From contig JACRAG010000523.1 of the NCBI GenBank assembly GCA_016213455.1, positions 1 to 6,635 on the forward strand: a stretch of 6,635 bases of DNA, read 5' to 3'. Below the pieces are notes generated by a model that was not told the DNA's origin, searched no databases, and was given only the letters and a program-made list of their open reading frames with translations. How positions within the stretch are numbered: position 1 is the stretch's first letter; every line of letters starts with the position of its first letter. A program made the position numbers and the translations under genes. The stretch comes from Anaerolineae bacterium. Its GTDB lineage: Bacteria > Chloroflexota > Anaerolineae > Anaerolineales > Anaerolineaceae. This document shows, one piece after another, positions 1-6,310 of the stretch.

Positions 1-685
1 ACAGAAGCTGCTGCGCCGCCACAACACCGACATGAACCTGGTGGTTTTCGACACGCTCGAGACCGCGCTGCAGGATATGGCGGAGATCACCCCGCAGGCG
101 GTTTTCATTAACCAGGCGCCGGTTGAAAAAACACTGGAACAGCTGAAAGCCCCCGGTTTGCTGCCAGAGGGTGTCCCCGCGCTGATGTGTTCACTGCAGG
201 ATAAGGACCCGCGCGCCGGCGAACTGCGCGTGGCGGATTACCTGGTCAAGCCGGTCAGCCGCGAAACCTTGCTAACCAGCATTCATGGCGTAGGCAAAAC
301 GGTGCAGACCATCCTGGTGGTGGATGATGACGCCGAAGTGCGCCAGCTCTACCGGCGCATGCTGGCATCCGATGAAGACACCTACCGGGTGCTGCGCGCC
401 GCAGACGGGGTGCAAGCGCTGGACATTTTGCGGGAAGAAAGCGTGGATTTAATCCTGTTGGACGTGTCCATGCCGCGCATGGACGGCTTCCAGTTCCTGG
501 AAGCGCGCGAACAACACCCCGAACTGCGCGAAGTGCCGGTCATCATGATCTCGGCGCTTGACCCGCAGGGCGAACCGGTGCTCAGCAATGCCATGGCAGT
601 CGCCATTGGCGGCGGATTCTCTGCGCGCTGCGTGCTGGAATGTTCCGAAGCGTTGATCAAGGTGCTTTCGCCGGGCGTTGGTTGA
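1..685 (+). CDS. C-terminal part of a hybrid sensor kinase / multi-receiver signalling protein (5' end outside window)
   Basis: The reading frame is already open at base 2, so the Met at 32 is probably internal and the gene starts upstream. Numbering from that Met, residues 1-85 look like the back half of a receiver domain. The position where the phospho-accepting Asp is expected is Asn27 (AVFINQAP), while a typical LVKP motif (Lys73) remains, so this receiver seems unable to be phosphorylated. Residues 93-213 form a second receiver: acidic triad Asp98-Asp100 (ILVVDDD), phospho-acceptor Asp144 (LILLDVSMPRMDG) and switch Ser174 (VIMISA). The usual Lys-Pro before the last helix is absent, replaced by GGFSARCVLECSEAL. 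Two receivers at the C-terminus fit the end of a hybrid histidine kinase that passes phosphate to a partner, but the kinase core is not visible, so a stand-alone multi-receiver regulator is possible. It converges on another two-component gene across a shared hairpin. Its location would be the cytoplasm or the inner face of the membrane. Confidence 0.8.
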   Translation, partial: QKLLRRHNTDMNLVVFDTLETALQDMAEITPQAVFINQAPVEKTLEQLKAPGLLPEGVPALMCSLQDKDPRAGELRVADYLVKPVSRETLLTSIHGVGKTVQTILVVDDDAEVRQLYRRMLASDEDTYRVLRAADGVQALDILREESVDLILLDVSMPRMDGFQFLEAREQHPELREVPVIMISALDPQGEPVLSNAMAVAIGGGFSARCVLECSEALIKVLSPGVG

Positions 686-709
686 ACCGGATCCTGCCAG
701 GTAAATCAT

Positions 710-745
710 CCGCCTGCCAGTGGTTATGGCAGGCGGTTTGTTTTA
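710..745 (+). terminator. Intrinsic terminator between convergent two-component genes
   Basis: A perfect 10-bp stem, CCGCCTGCCA (710-719) with TGGCAGGCGG (727-736), encloses a 7-nt loop and is followed by a T-rich run (TTTGTTTTA). It lies 25 bp after the stop codon at 685, so it should end transcription of the plus-strand gene. The stem also lies just downstream of the minus-strand stop codon at 743-745. The minus orientation lacks a good T run, so it probably acts less well that way. Confidence 0.85.
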
Positions 746-1966
746 TATTCCCAGCTTCTCGAACAGATCCAGCAGCTGCCGGGCGGTGAAAGGTTTTTTC
801 AGGAAGCCGTCCGCGCCCAACATGGCAGCCAGTTTCTCTTGCGGCAGGATGGTCGAGATGATCACCGGCACGCCGCGTCCCTGCGGATGCTGTTTCACCT
901 GCGCCAGCAGGCTCCAGCCGTCAATTTCAGGCAGCATCACATCCAGAATGACAATCGCCGGGCGAAGCTGCTCCAGCAGGGTCAGCGCCTGAGCCGGCTG
1001 GTTGGTTGCCGCGAAAGCATAAGGACTGTTGGCCAGGTATCGCTCCAGCAAAAGCAGGGTATCCTGGTTATCATCCACCACCAGCACCACCGGGCTGTCT
1101 TCGCGCGCATTGAGCGATAAAGTCGCCGAGAAATTTCCATCGGCCCAGGTGTACGCCAGGGTTCCGCCGGAGGTTTCCACCACCTGGGTCACCAGCGCAA
1201 TACCGCTCGCCAGATCATCTGGCAGGTCGGGTTTTTTTTGCCTGGGCGCTTCAGCCAAAATCGTCAGTTCCACGCTGCCAGGTCTTGCCGTGCCCCGCAC
1301 CACCAGCCCGCCGCCCGTATAAATTTCAGCCAGCAGCCCGGCCAGGTGCAGCATCGCCTGTTGAAGCGGAACGACATGCGCCCGCGCCTGCGGCATACCG
1401 GCAGGCACATCCACGCGCACGCCAACAGCCTGCGCCTCAAAAAGCGGCGCCAGCGTCTCCAATGCAGGGCGCAGCAGTTCATGCAGGGCCACTTTTTCCA
1501 GCGGATAGGTTTTCTTTAACCAATCGATTTCCTGCTGCACCTGGTCAAAACCATCCGCGCCATCTTCTTCGATATCGGAGCCGGCCCAATCCAGGCTGAT
1601 GCCGTGCGCCGACGCCATCGATTCGGCCAGCGCACGCAAAGCCTGCCCTTCCAGCCGCTGCAGATGGCGCAGGCTTAGAGCCATGTCGCTGGCAACTTCT
1701 TTCTGGCTCATCTGCTCAATGAACCGGTAGGTCAACAGGTCGTGATAACGCTGAGAATTGGAATTGGCCGGCGTGGTGGATGCCGGCTTGAGCGCGCCAA
1801 TCGCATCGATCAACAGGATGCGGAAATCCCCCACCGGGTCGGTGAAGGGTTTGCGCCCCAACAGCCCGGGAAGCGGGTTATGCCGCAGCTCCACCGGGTC
1901 ATACAGGTGTTGAAGGGCGCGGCGCAGCGCGCGGGTTAATTCTTTACCGGCAAGTGCAGATGTCAT
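743..1966 (-). CDS. HTH / degenerate kinase-ATPase / receiver fusion response regulator
   Basis: A 407-residue cytoplasmic signalling protein. Residues 13-60 contain the motif LYDPVELRHNPLPGLL and residues about 73-117 a predicted helix-turn-helix like sigma region 4 (MSQKEVASDMALSLRHLQRLE). Residues about 140-287 resemble a histidine-kinase module that has lost key residues: no phospho-accepting His in the usual HE/HEL-plus-R context is evident, and the N-box equivalent (QQAMLHLAGLLAEI, 202-215) has no Asn. The late G-box-like stretch SGIALVTQVVETSGG (254-268) is kept. Residues 293-405 are a complete receiver with Asp298/Asp299, phospho-acceptor Asp342 (VILDVMLP), Thr372 and Lys391 (LKKPF). 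The ATG at 1966 is chosen because an in-frame stop lies five codons upstream (1979-1981). The gene diverges from the sugar transporter operon, which makes it a candidate regulator of that operon. DNA binding is inferred from the HTH only. I recall similar architectures in Anaerolineae. Confidence 0.87.
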   Translation of the reverse strand: MTSALAGKELTRALRRALQHLYDPVELRHNPLPGLLGRKPFTDPVGDFRILLIDAIGALKPASTTPANSNSQRYHDLLTYRFIEQMSQKEVASDMALSLRHLQRLEGQALRALAESMASAHGISLDWAGSDIEEDGADGFDQVQQEIDWLKKTYPLEKVALHELLRPALETLAPLFEAQAVGVRVDVPAGMPQARAHVVPLQQAMLHLAGLLAEIYTGGGLVVRGTARPGSVELTILAEAPRQKKPDLPDDLASGIALVTQVVETSGGTLAYTWADGNFSATLSLNAREDSPVVLVVDDNQDTLLLLERYLANSPYAFAATNQPAQALTLLEQLRPAIVILDVMLPEIDGWSLLAQVKQHPQGRGVPVIISTILPQEKLAAMLGADGFLKKPFTARQLLDLFEKLGI

Positions 1967-2010
1967 GTCGTCTTTATGTCATAGCCATGGCGCAGACAGG
2001 CCCCCATGAC
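1960..2010. repeat. Repeated ATGTCAT / GTCAT half-sites in the divergent promoter region
   Basis: ATGTCAT occurs as direct repeats at 1960-1966 and 1976-1982, with a 16-bp period. An inverted copy of its core (ATGAC) sits at 2006-2010. The 8-bp palindrome GCCATGGC (1984-1991) lies between them. The first copy overlaps the start codon of the minus-strand regulator. The arrangement could be operator half-sites for autoregulation, but the motifs are short and chance is not excluded. Confidence 0.3.
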
Positions 2011-2022
2011 CTATCCGAAAAG

Positions 2023-2050
2023 ATTATAACATTGCAGAAGATATTGCCCA
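2023..2050 (-). promoter_or_regulatory. Candidate sigma-70-type promoter for the minus-strand regulator
   Basis: Read on the minus strand, TGGGCA (2050-2045; four of six matches to TTGACA) is followed after 16 nt by a perfect TATAAT (2028-2023). This would give a leader of roughly 50 nt before the ATG at 1966. On the plus strand the same AT-rich core reads TATAAC (2025-2030), but I see no good -35 partner for it, so the operon promoter is less clear. This is a pattern match only. Confidence 0.45.
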
Positions 2051-2071
2051 TTCATCGTTTATCATCGAGCC

Positions 2072-3064
2072 ATGATCCAATTAACCAACGCCCCACAAAA
2101 AGAAAAAGCCAATCCGGCAGCGCGTAAAGTCAGCGATCTTTCCGGCCGCCTGTCGCGCGTCCTGCGTGATTTACGCAAGAACAGTGCCTTCATCTTCATG
2201 AGCCTGCCTGGCATATTGTTGGTGCTCGTGTTCAGCTACCTGCCCATGCCCGGCATCATCATTGCCTTTAAAAATTTCAAAGCCAATCTGGGTTTATGGG
2301 ACAGCGCCTGGGTCGGGTTCAAAAATTTTCAGTTCCTGTTCGCCACAGATATTGCCTGGCGCATCACCATCAACACGGTCTTCCTGAACACCATTTTCAT
2401 CATTACCAGCATCGTTGGCTCGCTGTGCCTGGCGCTGCTGCTCAACGAAGTACGCATCAAATTTCTTGCGCGCTTCTACCAGTCCGCGGTGTTCTTCCCT
2501 TACTTCATCTCCTGGGTGATTGTCGGGCTGTTTGGTTACGCTTTGTTGAATTATGACAATGGGCTGCTAAACATGACCCTCGACAAACTGGGGTTGGATC
2601 GCATCGACTGGTACAAATCGCCCACGTTGTGGCCTGCCATCCTCACCATCACCAACCTGTGGAAAGGCGCCGGGTATTGGAGCATCGTTTACCTGGCAGC
2701 CATGATGGGCATCAGCCCAGAATATTACGAAGCCGCCGAATTGGACGGCGCCAGCCGCTGGAAACAGATCATCCGCATCACCCTGCCGCTGATCACGCCC
2801 TTGATCATCATCAATTTCCTGCTCTCGGTTGGCCGAATCTTCTTCGCTGATTTCGGCATGTTCTACTACGTGACGCGCGACAGCAAACTGCTGTACCCCA
2901 CCACCGATGTCATCGACACTTATGTATTCCGTGCACTGCGCCAATTAGGCGACTTTGGCATGGCTGGCGCGGCAGGCCTGTACCAGTCAGTGGTCGGTTT
3001 CCTCACCATCATGATCGCCAACTGGGTGGTCAAACGCATCGACCCCGAAAAGAGCATCTTCTAG
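2072..3064 (+). CDS. Carbohydrate ABC transporter permease, LplB/YteP type
   Basis: A 330-residue inner-membrane protein of the binding-protein-dependent transport permease family (CUT1 sugar importers). Hydrophobic segments lie at about 38-58, 103-125, 137-158, 185-210, 241-256 and 300-320, giving the six spans expected. The cytoplasmic EAA loop that docks on the ATPase is clear at 218-243 (YYEAAELDGASRWKQIIRIT, then LPLITP). The motif GIIIAFKNFK after the first span and WVGFKNFQFLF are typical of the LplB/YteP branch, which carries oligosaccharide or polysaccharide breakdown products. The ATG at 2072 is the only start before an upstream in-frame stop at 2027-2029. Its ribosome binding site is weak. 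It is the first gene of the operon, and the next ORF starts 9 nt after its stop codon. The substrate cannot be told from the sequence. Confidence 0.93.
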   Translation: MIQLTNAPQKEKANPAARKVSDLSGRLSRVLRDLRKNSAFIFMSLPGILLVLVFSYLPMPGIIIAFKNFKANLGLWDSAWVGFKNFQFLFATDIAWRITINTVFLNTIFIITSIVGSLCLALLLNEVRIKFLARFYQSAVFFPYFISWVIVGLFGYALLNYDNGLLNMTLDKLGLDRIDWYKSPTLWPAILTITNLWKGAGYWSIVYLAAMMGISPEYYEAAELDGASRWKQIIRITLPLITPLIIINFLLSVGRIFFADFGMFYYVTRDSKLLYPTTDVIDTYVFRALRQLGDFGMAGAAGLYQSVVGFLTIMIANWVVKRIDPEKSIF

Positions 3065-3067
3065 GAG
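3063..3067 (+). promoter_or_regulatory. Ribosome binding site of the second permease gene
   Basis: AGGAG lies 6 nt before the ATG at 3074 and overlaps the TAG stop (3062-3064) of the first permease. This supports that start and suggests translational coupling of the two permeases. Confidence 0.75.
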
Positions 3068-3073
3068 CCAGCC

Positions 3074-3976
3074 ATGACCACTTACCGATCATTCTCCATG
3101 TACCGCTTCTCCAAGAACCTCTCCCAGTGGATCGTCAACATCACGCTGATGCTGGTCAGCTTCATCTTTCTGCTGCCGCTCATCGTGGTCATCTCCGCCT
3201 CATTGAGCGACGAGAAAGCATTGACGACCCAGGGTTACTCGCTCCTGCCGCAGCAGTTCAGCCTGGCAGCCTACGAGTACATTTTTATGGGACCGGAACG
3301 CCTGGTACGCGCCTATTCGGTCACCATCTTTGTCACCATCACCGGCACCTTGCTGGGGCTGCTGATCATGTCCATGCTGGCTTACTCGCTATCGCGGCAG
3401 GAATTCAAGTTTCGCAAGCCTTTTTCCTTCATCCTGATCTTCACCATGCTGTTCAGCGGTGGCCTGGTGCCCACTTACCTGCTGATCACGCAGGTGCTGC
3501 ACTTGAAAGACAACATCCTGGTGCTGATCCTGCCATACCTGGTCATCCCGTGGTTTGTCTTCATCCTGCGCTCCTTCTTCGCTGGTCTGCCACAGGAGTT
3601 GATCGAAGTGGCGCGGGTGGATGGAGCCAGTGAGTGGCGCATCTTCTTCCAGCTTGTCCTGCCGCTCTCCACGCCGGCGTTAGCCACGGTGGGTTTGTTC
3701 TTGATCCTGGTTTACTGGAATGACTGGTGGTTGTCACTGCTCTACATCAACGACCCCAACCTGTTCCCGCTGCAATACCTGTTGTACTCCATCATGCGCA
3801 ATGCCGAGTTCCTCACGTCCAACAACAGCACCAGCATGTTAATCGGCGTCGAATTACCCACCCAGACGCTGCGCATGGCCATGGTGGTCATCGCTATGGG
3901 CCCCATTGCCATCGCTTTCGTGGCGCTGCAAAAGTATTTCATCCGCGGAGCTTTAATTGGCAGTTTGAAAGGCTGA
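3074..3976 (+). CDS. Carbohydrate ABC transporter permease, LplC/YtcP type
   Basis: A 300-residue inner-membrane partner of the preceding permease, expected to form the heterodimeric channel. Membrane segments are visible at about 18-41, 82-106, 117-138, 148-169, 199-219 and 266-285. The EAA loop is present in variant form at 177-204 (LIEVARVDGASEWRIFFQLV, then LPLSTPAL), with Val for the second residue of the EAA core. The C-terminal QKYFIRGALIGSLKG is characteristic of the YtcP/LplC branch, and the length is normal for it. The ATG at 3074 has an AGGAG site. Met9 is an alternative start but lacks a comparable one. It is the second gene of the operon. A second Shine-Dalgarno-like sequence (AAGGAGG, 3980-3986) follows its stop codon with no start codon behind it. 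Confidence 0.93.
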   Translation: MTTYRSFSMYRFSKNLSQWIVNITLMLVSFIFLLPLIVVISASLSDEKALTTQGYSLLPQQFSLAAYEYIFMGPERLVRAYSVTIFVTITGTLLGLLIMSMLAYSLSRQEFKFRKPFSFILIFTMLFSGGLVPTYLLITQVLHLKDNILVLILPYLVIPWFVFILRSFFAGLPQELIEVARVDGASEWRIFFQLVLPLSTPALATVGLFLILVYWNDWWLSLLYINDPNLFPLQYLLYSIMRNAEFLTSNNSTSMLIGVELPTQTLRMAMVVIAMGPIAIAFVALQKYFIRGALIGSLKG

Positions 3977-4069
3977 TTCAAGGAGGCAATCGACAGCGAA
4001 AATTCTTCACCGCCGTTCCTTTCGTCTATCTTGTTTTGAAGTTTTGATCTTTCAAGAAGGAGAAAATCC
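3977..4069 (+). other. 93-nt spacer with orphan Shine-Dalgarno, between permease and binding-protein genes
   Basis: AAGGAGG (3980-3986) lies just after the permease stop codon, but no ATG, GTG or TTG follows at usable distance. The functional site for the next gene is AGAAGGAG (4055-4062), 7 nt before the ATG at 4070. A weak bulged hairpin, TTGAAG against CTTTCAA, falls shortly before that site. No convincing promoter was seen, so the binding protein is probably on the permease transcript. Confidence 0.5.
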
Positions 4070-5617
4070 ATGTCACGCAATCCGTTCGTCCTGCGTCTCG
4101 TCGCCCTGGTGGTTCTGATCTCCATGATCCTGACCGCCTGCGCGCCCGCCGCCACCCCCGCCGCTGAAGTTCCCCAGGCCGAAGCGCCTGCCGCTGAAGC
4201 GACTGCAACCGAAGAACCCACCCCGGTTCCGCCGACCGCCACCGCTGAACCCGCCGTGGAATTGACCTACACCTATCCCGGCAGCATCCCCAATGACCTG
4301 GCTTCCGTCGAAGCCGCGCTGAGCGAAGTGACCCTGGCCAAATTCAACGCCACCATCAAACTCAACCCGGTCGATTGGGGCGCCTACACCGATAAAGTCA
4401 ACCTGATGGTTGCCGCCGGTGAAACCTGCGACGTGCTCTTCGTCGCCCCCTGGATGAACCCCTCCTACGCCCAGCTGGTTGCCAATGGCGCGCTCTATCC
4501 GCTCAACGACCTGCTCGAAACCACCCCTGAGCTGGTTTCCTCCATGCCCGCCGGCGCATTTGATGCCACCAAGATCGACGGCAAAATCTACGGCGTGCCC
4601 AACCAGCAGATCTGGTCCAAACCCTTTGGCCCCGCGGTTCGCAGCGACCTGGCCGAAAAGTATGCCTTTGACATCAACAGCATCACCAAGCTCGAAGACC
4701 TGGAAACCTTCCTGGCTGCCGTCAAAGCCGGCGAGACCGAGGTTTCTTATCCCGCAGCCGGTGGCGCTTTCACCAATGAATTCTTCGGCTGGGATCCCAT
4801 CGTGAGTCAGGATGCCGGCATCGTCGTCAAGTACGATGACGCAGGCCTGACTGTCTTCAATGCATACGACACCCCCGAATTCAAGGCGCATGTCGAATTG
4901 ATGCGCAAGTGGTACGAAGCCGGTTACTTCCCGCGCGACCTGGTCCCCGGTGAAGACTTCAACAATGTCTGGAAAGCCGGCAAAGTCGGCTCCGCCCTGC
5001 TGGAAGTGGTCAAACCCACCCTGAGCAACGAGTGGAAGAACAGCCGCGGATACGATGTGAACGCCAAAGCCCTTGGCCCCAACTTCACCTCCACCGGTTC
5101 GGTCACCGCCACCATGAACGCGGTCTGCCAGACCTCCACTGCGCCTGAGAAAGCCCTGGCCTTCTTGAGCCTGCTCAACACCGACGCCTCCTTCTACAAC
5201 ACGCTCGCCAAGGGTGTGGAGGGCAAGCACTGGGTGTGGACTGACGAAGCCGCCAAGATCATTGAACCCGGCCCCGAGAAAGACTCCTACAACCCCGGAT
5301 CTGACTGGATGTTCGGCAACACCTTCAACGCCTACTATTCTGACGCCACCTCCGGCAAGCTGCAGGAAGAAACTGCCGCGATCAATGCCTCTGCTGTGCC
5401 GTCCGTCGCGCTGGGCTTCACCTTCAATCCCGAGCCGGTCAAGAACGAACTGGCCCAGGTGACCGCTGTGGTGACTGAAAAAGGCCGCCCGTTATACAAC
5501 GGCGAAATTGACCCCACCACCGCCCTGCCCGAATTCCTGCAGGCGCTCAAAGATGCCGGCATCGACACCATCATCGCCGAAGCCCAGGCTCAGTTGAATG
5601 CCTTCGCTGGCAAGTAG
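4070..5617 (+). CDS. Extracellular sugar-binding lipoprotein with DUF3502-like C-terminus, LplA type
   Basis: A 515-residue substrate-binding protein of the ABC importer, expected to be exported and lipid-anchored. The signal peptide spans residues 1-23, with a hydrophobic core (LRLVALVVLISMI) and a lipobox LTAC giving lipidated Cys24. A flexible Ala/Pro/Thr/Glu linker follows (25-64). The mature domain begins near 65. LNPVDWGAYTDKVNLMVAAGETCDVLFVAPWM (98-129, read as its two halves) and the DLL, GVPNQQ and WSKPFGPAVRSDLAEKY stretches fit the extracellular solute-binding fold of this subfamily. The C-terminal part, about 370-512 and especially 444-480 (PSVALGFTFNPEPVKNELAQ), matches DUF3502, which is typical of LplA-like proteins. 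The ATG at 4070 has a strong AGAAGGAG site, and an in-frame stop lies upstream at 4037-4039. It is the last gene of the operon, whereas the binding protein is often first, and a terminator follows at 5667. The ligand is probably an oligosaccharide or glycoside, not determinable here. Confidence 0.93.
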   Translation: MSRNPFVLRLVALVVLISMILTACAPAATPAAEVPQAEAPAAEATATEEPTPVPPTATAEPAVELTYTYPGSIPNDLASVEAALSEVTLAKFNATIKLNPVDWGAYTDKVNLMVAAGETCDVLFVAPWMNPSYAQLVANGALYPLNDLLETTPELVSSMPAGAFDATKIDGKIYGVPNQQIWSKPFGPAVRSDLAEKYAFDINSITKLEDLETFLAAVKAGETEVSYPAAGGAFTNEFFGWDPIVSQDAGIVVKYDDAGLTVFNAYDTPEFKAHVELMRKWYEAGYFPRDLVPGEDFNNVWKAGKVGSALLEVVKPTLSNEWKNSRGYDVNAKALGPNFTSTGSVTATMNAVCQTSTAPEKALAFLSLLNTDASFYNTLAKGVEGKHWVWTDEAAKIIEPGPEKDSYNPGSDWMFGNTFNAYYSDATSGKLQEETAAINASAVPSVALGFTFNPEPVKNELAQVTAVVTEKGRPLYNGEIDPTTALPEFLQALKDAGIDTIIAEAQAQLNAFAGK

Positions 5618-5627
5618 TCTTATCGAA

Positions 5628-5660
5628 AGACCCTCCTTACCGGTACAATCCTAAGGGTCT
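5628..5660 (+). other. Hairpin downstream of the binding-protein gene, lacking a T run
   Basis: AGACCCT (5628-5634) pairs with AGGGTCT (5654-5660) around a 19-nt loop that contains the palindrome TACCGGTA. No T run follows, so it is not a classical terminator. It may protect the 3' end of the transporter mRNA from exonucleases, which is an inference. Confidence 0.4.
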
Positions 5661-5666
5661 GCACTA

Positions 5667-5711
5667 ACCGGGCGCGCGCAATCCAAAAGACTGTGTGCGC
5701 CCGGTTTTATT
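5667..5711 (+). terminator. Strong intrinsic terminator of the ABC transporter operon
   Basis: ACCGGGCGCGCGCA (5667-5680) pairs over 14 positions with TGTGTGCGCCCGGT (5692-5705), including two G-U pairs, around an 11-nt loop. It is followed by TTTTATT. It lies 50 nt after the lipoprotein stop codon and 25 nt before the next start codon, so the following gene needs readthrough or an unseen promoter. Confidence 0.9.
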
Positions 5712-5736
5712 CCTCCTCTCGGAGTGGTAGCCTAGC

Positions 5737-6051
5737 ATGAAAACCCCTTCCACCTGGTCCACCTGGGACGTGCGCTGCGTCAATGCCGTGATGAAACTGC
5801 CGGAGCTGGCGCAACTGCGCATCGCTGTCTATGACAGCCAAAAACACACCCTGCACGATGAACTGCGCTGGGAATCGCTGCACCGCCTCGGCGCGCACTC
5901 GCTGGATGGCGATTACGCACACATCACCCTGCAGTACCGCGAGGCACAATTCAACCTGGAATTTGCCGCGCAAGACGACCGTTTTGTCTACAAAATCACC
6001 CCCGCCCTCCCCGCCAATCGACAAATTTACCGCACGGTGCTACGTGCATAG
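5737..6051 (+). pseudogene. Probable truncated glycoside hydrolase, N-terminal domain fragment (104 residues)
   Basis: The protein begins STWSTWDVRCVNAVMKLPEL and continues with LRIAVYD, LRWESLHRLGAHSLDGDYAHI and FVYKITPALPA. This pattern (TW-N/D-V-x-x-V-N, then a G-x-H-x-x-D-G-x-Y turn, then alternating beta-strands) resembles, as I recall it, the N-terminal beta-sandwich of large (alpha/alpha)6-barrel glycosidases (MGH1-like, related to GH63 and debranching enzymes) often found beside LplABC-type transporters. Those proteins run to several hundred residues. Here the frame stops at residue 104, with no catalytic barrel, and base composition shifts to AT-rich immediately afterwards. I therefore read it as the 5' remnant of a gene cut by rearrangement. 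A genuine short protein of unknown role is the alternative, favoured by the neat terminator 16 nt after the stop codon. The GGAG at 5721-5724 is 12 nt from the ATG, a poor ribosome binding site. Confidence 0.55.
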
Positions 6052-6066
6052 GGAGTTTGTCAGATG

Positions 6067-6104
6067 TAGAGCAAGCTGTTGACGCAGTTTGCTCTATTTA
6101 TTTT
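6067..6104 (+). terminator. Intrinsic terminator after the truncated gene
   Basis: TAGAGCAAGCTG (6067-6078) pairs with CAGTTTGCTCTA (6085-6096), 12 bp with one G-U pair, around the 6-nt loop TTGACG. It is followed by TTTATTTT (6097-6104). It begins 16 nt after the stop codon of the 104-residue reading frame. It may belong to that gene, or have been brought in by the event that created the junction. Confidence 0.85.
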
Positions 6105-6126
6105 ACACTGACTTTGACTCTGTGTG

Positions 6127-6149
6127 CCAACAAGAGCAGGTCTTGTTGG
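6127..6149. repeat. Perfect 9-bp inverted repeat
   Basis: CCAACAAGA (6127-6135) and TCTTGTTGG (6141-6149) flank GCAGG. There is no T run on either side, so a terminator is unlikely. It could be a transposon-end hairpin, a recombination site, or chance. Confidence 0.5.
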
Positions 6150-6225
6150 AATGGGAATGTGCAATCCTAAATGGTCAGGATGTGTTTATTATACACGATT
6201 TTGTCTGAGTATAAAACAATATCGA

Positions 6226-6257
6226 ATAAAAAATGCACCTAATAACAACCATAGGTG
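6226..6257 (-). terminator. Candidate intrinsic terminator of the minus-strand gene at the right edge
   Basis: On the minus strand CACCTA (6257-6252) pairs with TAGGTG (6241-6236) around a 10-nt loop. It is followed by CA and a T run (TTTTTTATT, 6234-6226). It lies about 54 nt past the stop codon at 6311-6313. The stem is short, so termination may be partial. Confidence 0.5.
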
Positions 6258-6310
6258 AAGATGCGTGAGGAAATTTAAAATGTCTTGCACATTGGGTCGA
6301 ATACAATACT

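Larger units (their letters stand above)
6105..6310. other. AT-rich intergenic stretch with no supported gene
   Basis: Base composition is far more AT-rich than in the preceding 6 kb; by hand count 6181-6240 has about 27% G+C. The stretch holds a perfect 9-bp inverted repeat (6127-6149), a near-palindrome GTGTTTATTATACAC (about 6182-6196) and a candidate minus-strand terminator. Plus-strand codons from 6083 stay open to the TGA at 6206-6208 but have no suitable start, and I do not recognise the product. Confidence 0.5.

Noticed and set aside
4073..5230. Long minus-strand open frame (385 codons) opposite the binding-protein gene
   Set aside because: It is Gly-rich with low complexity, as expected for the antisense of an Ala/Pro-rich GC-rich gene. 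The plus strand has a lipobox, a ribosome binding site and family motifs.
6083..6208. Open plus-strand codons ending EWECAILNGQDVFIIHDFV
   Set aside because: There is no start codon or ribosome binding site in a suitable place, it overlaps the 6067-6104 terminator, and no family is recognised; it could be a gene remnant but this cannot be supported.
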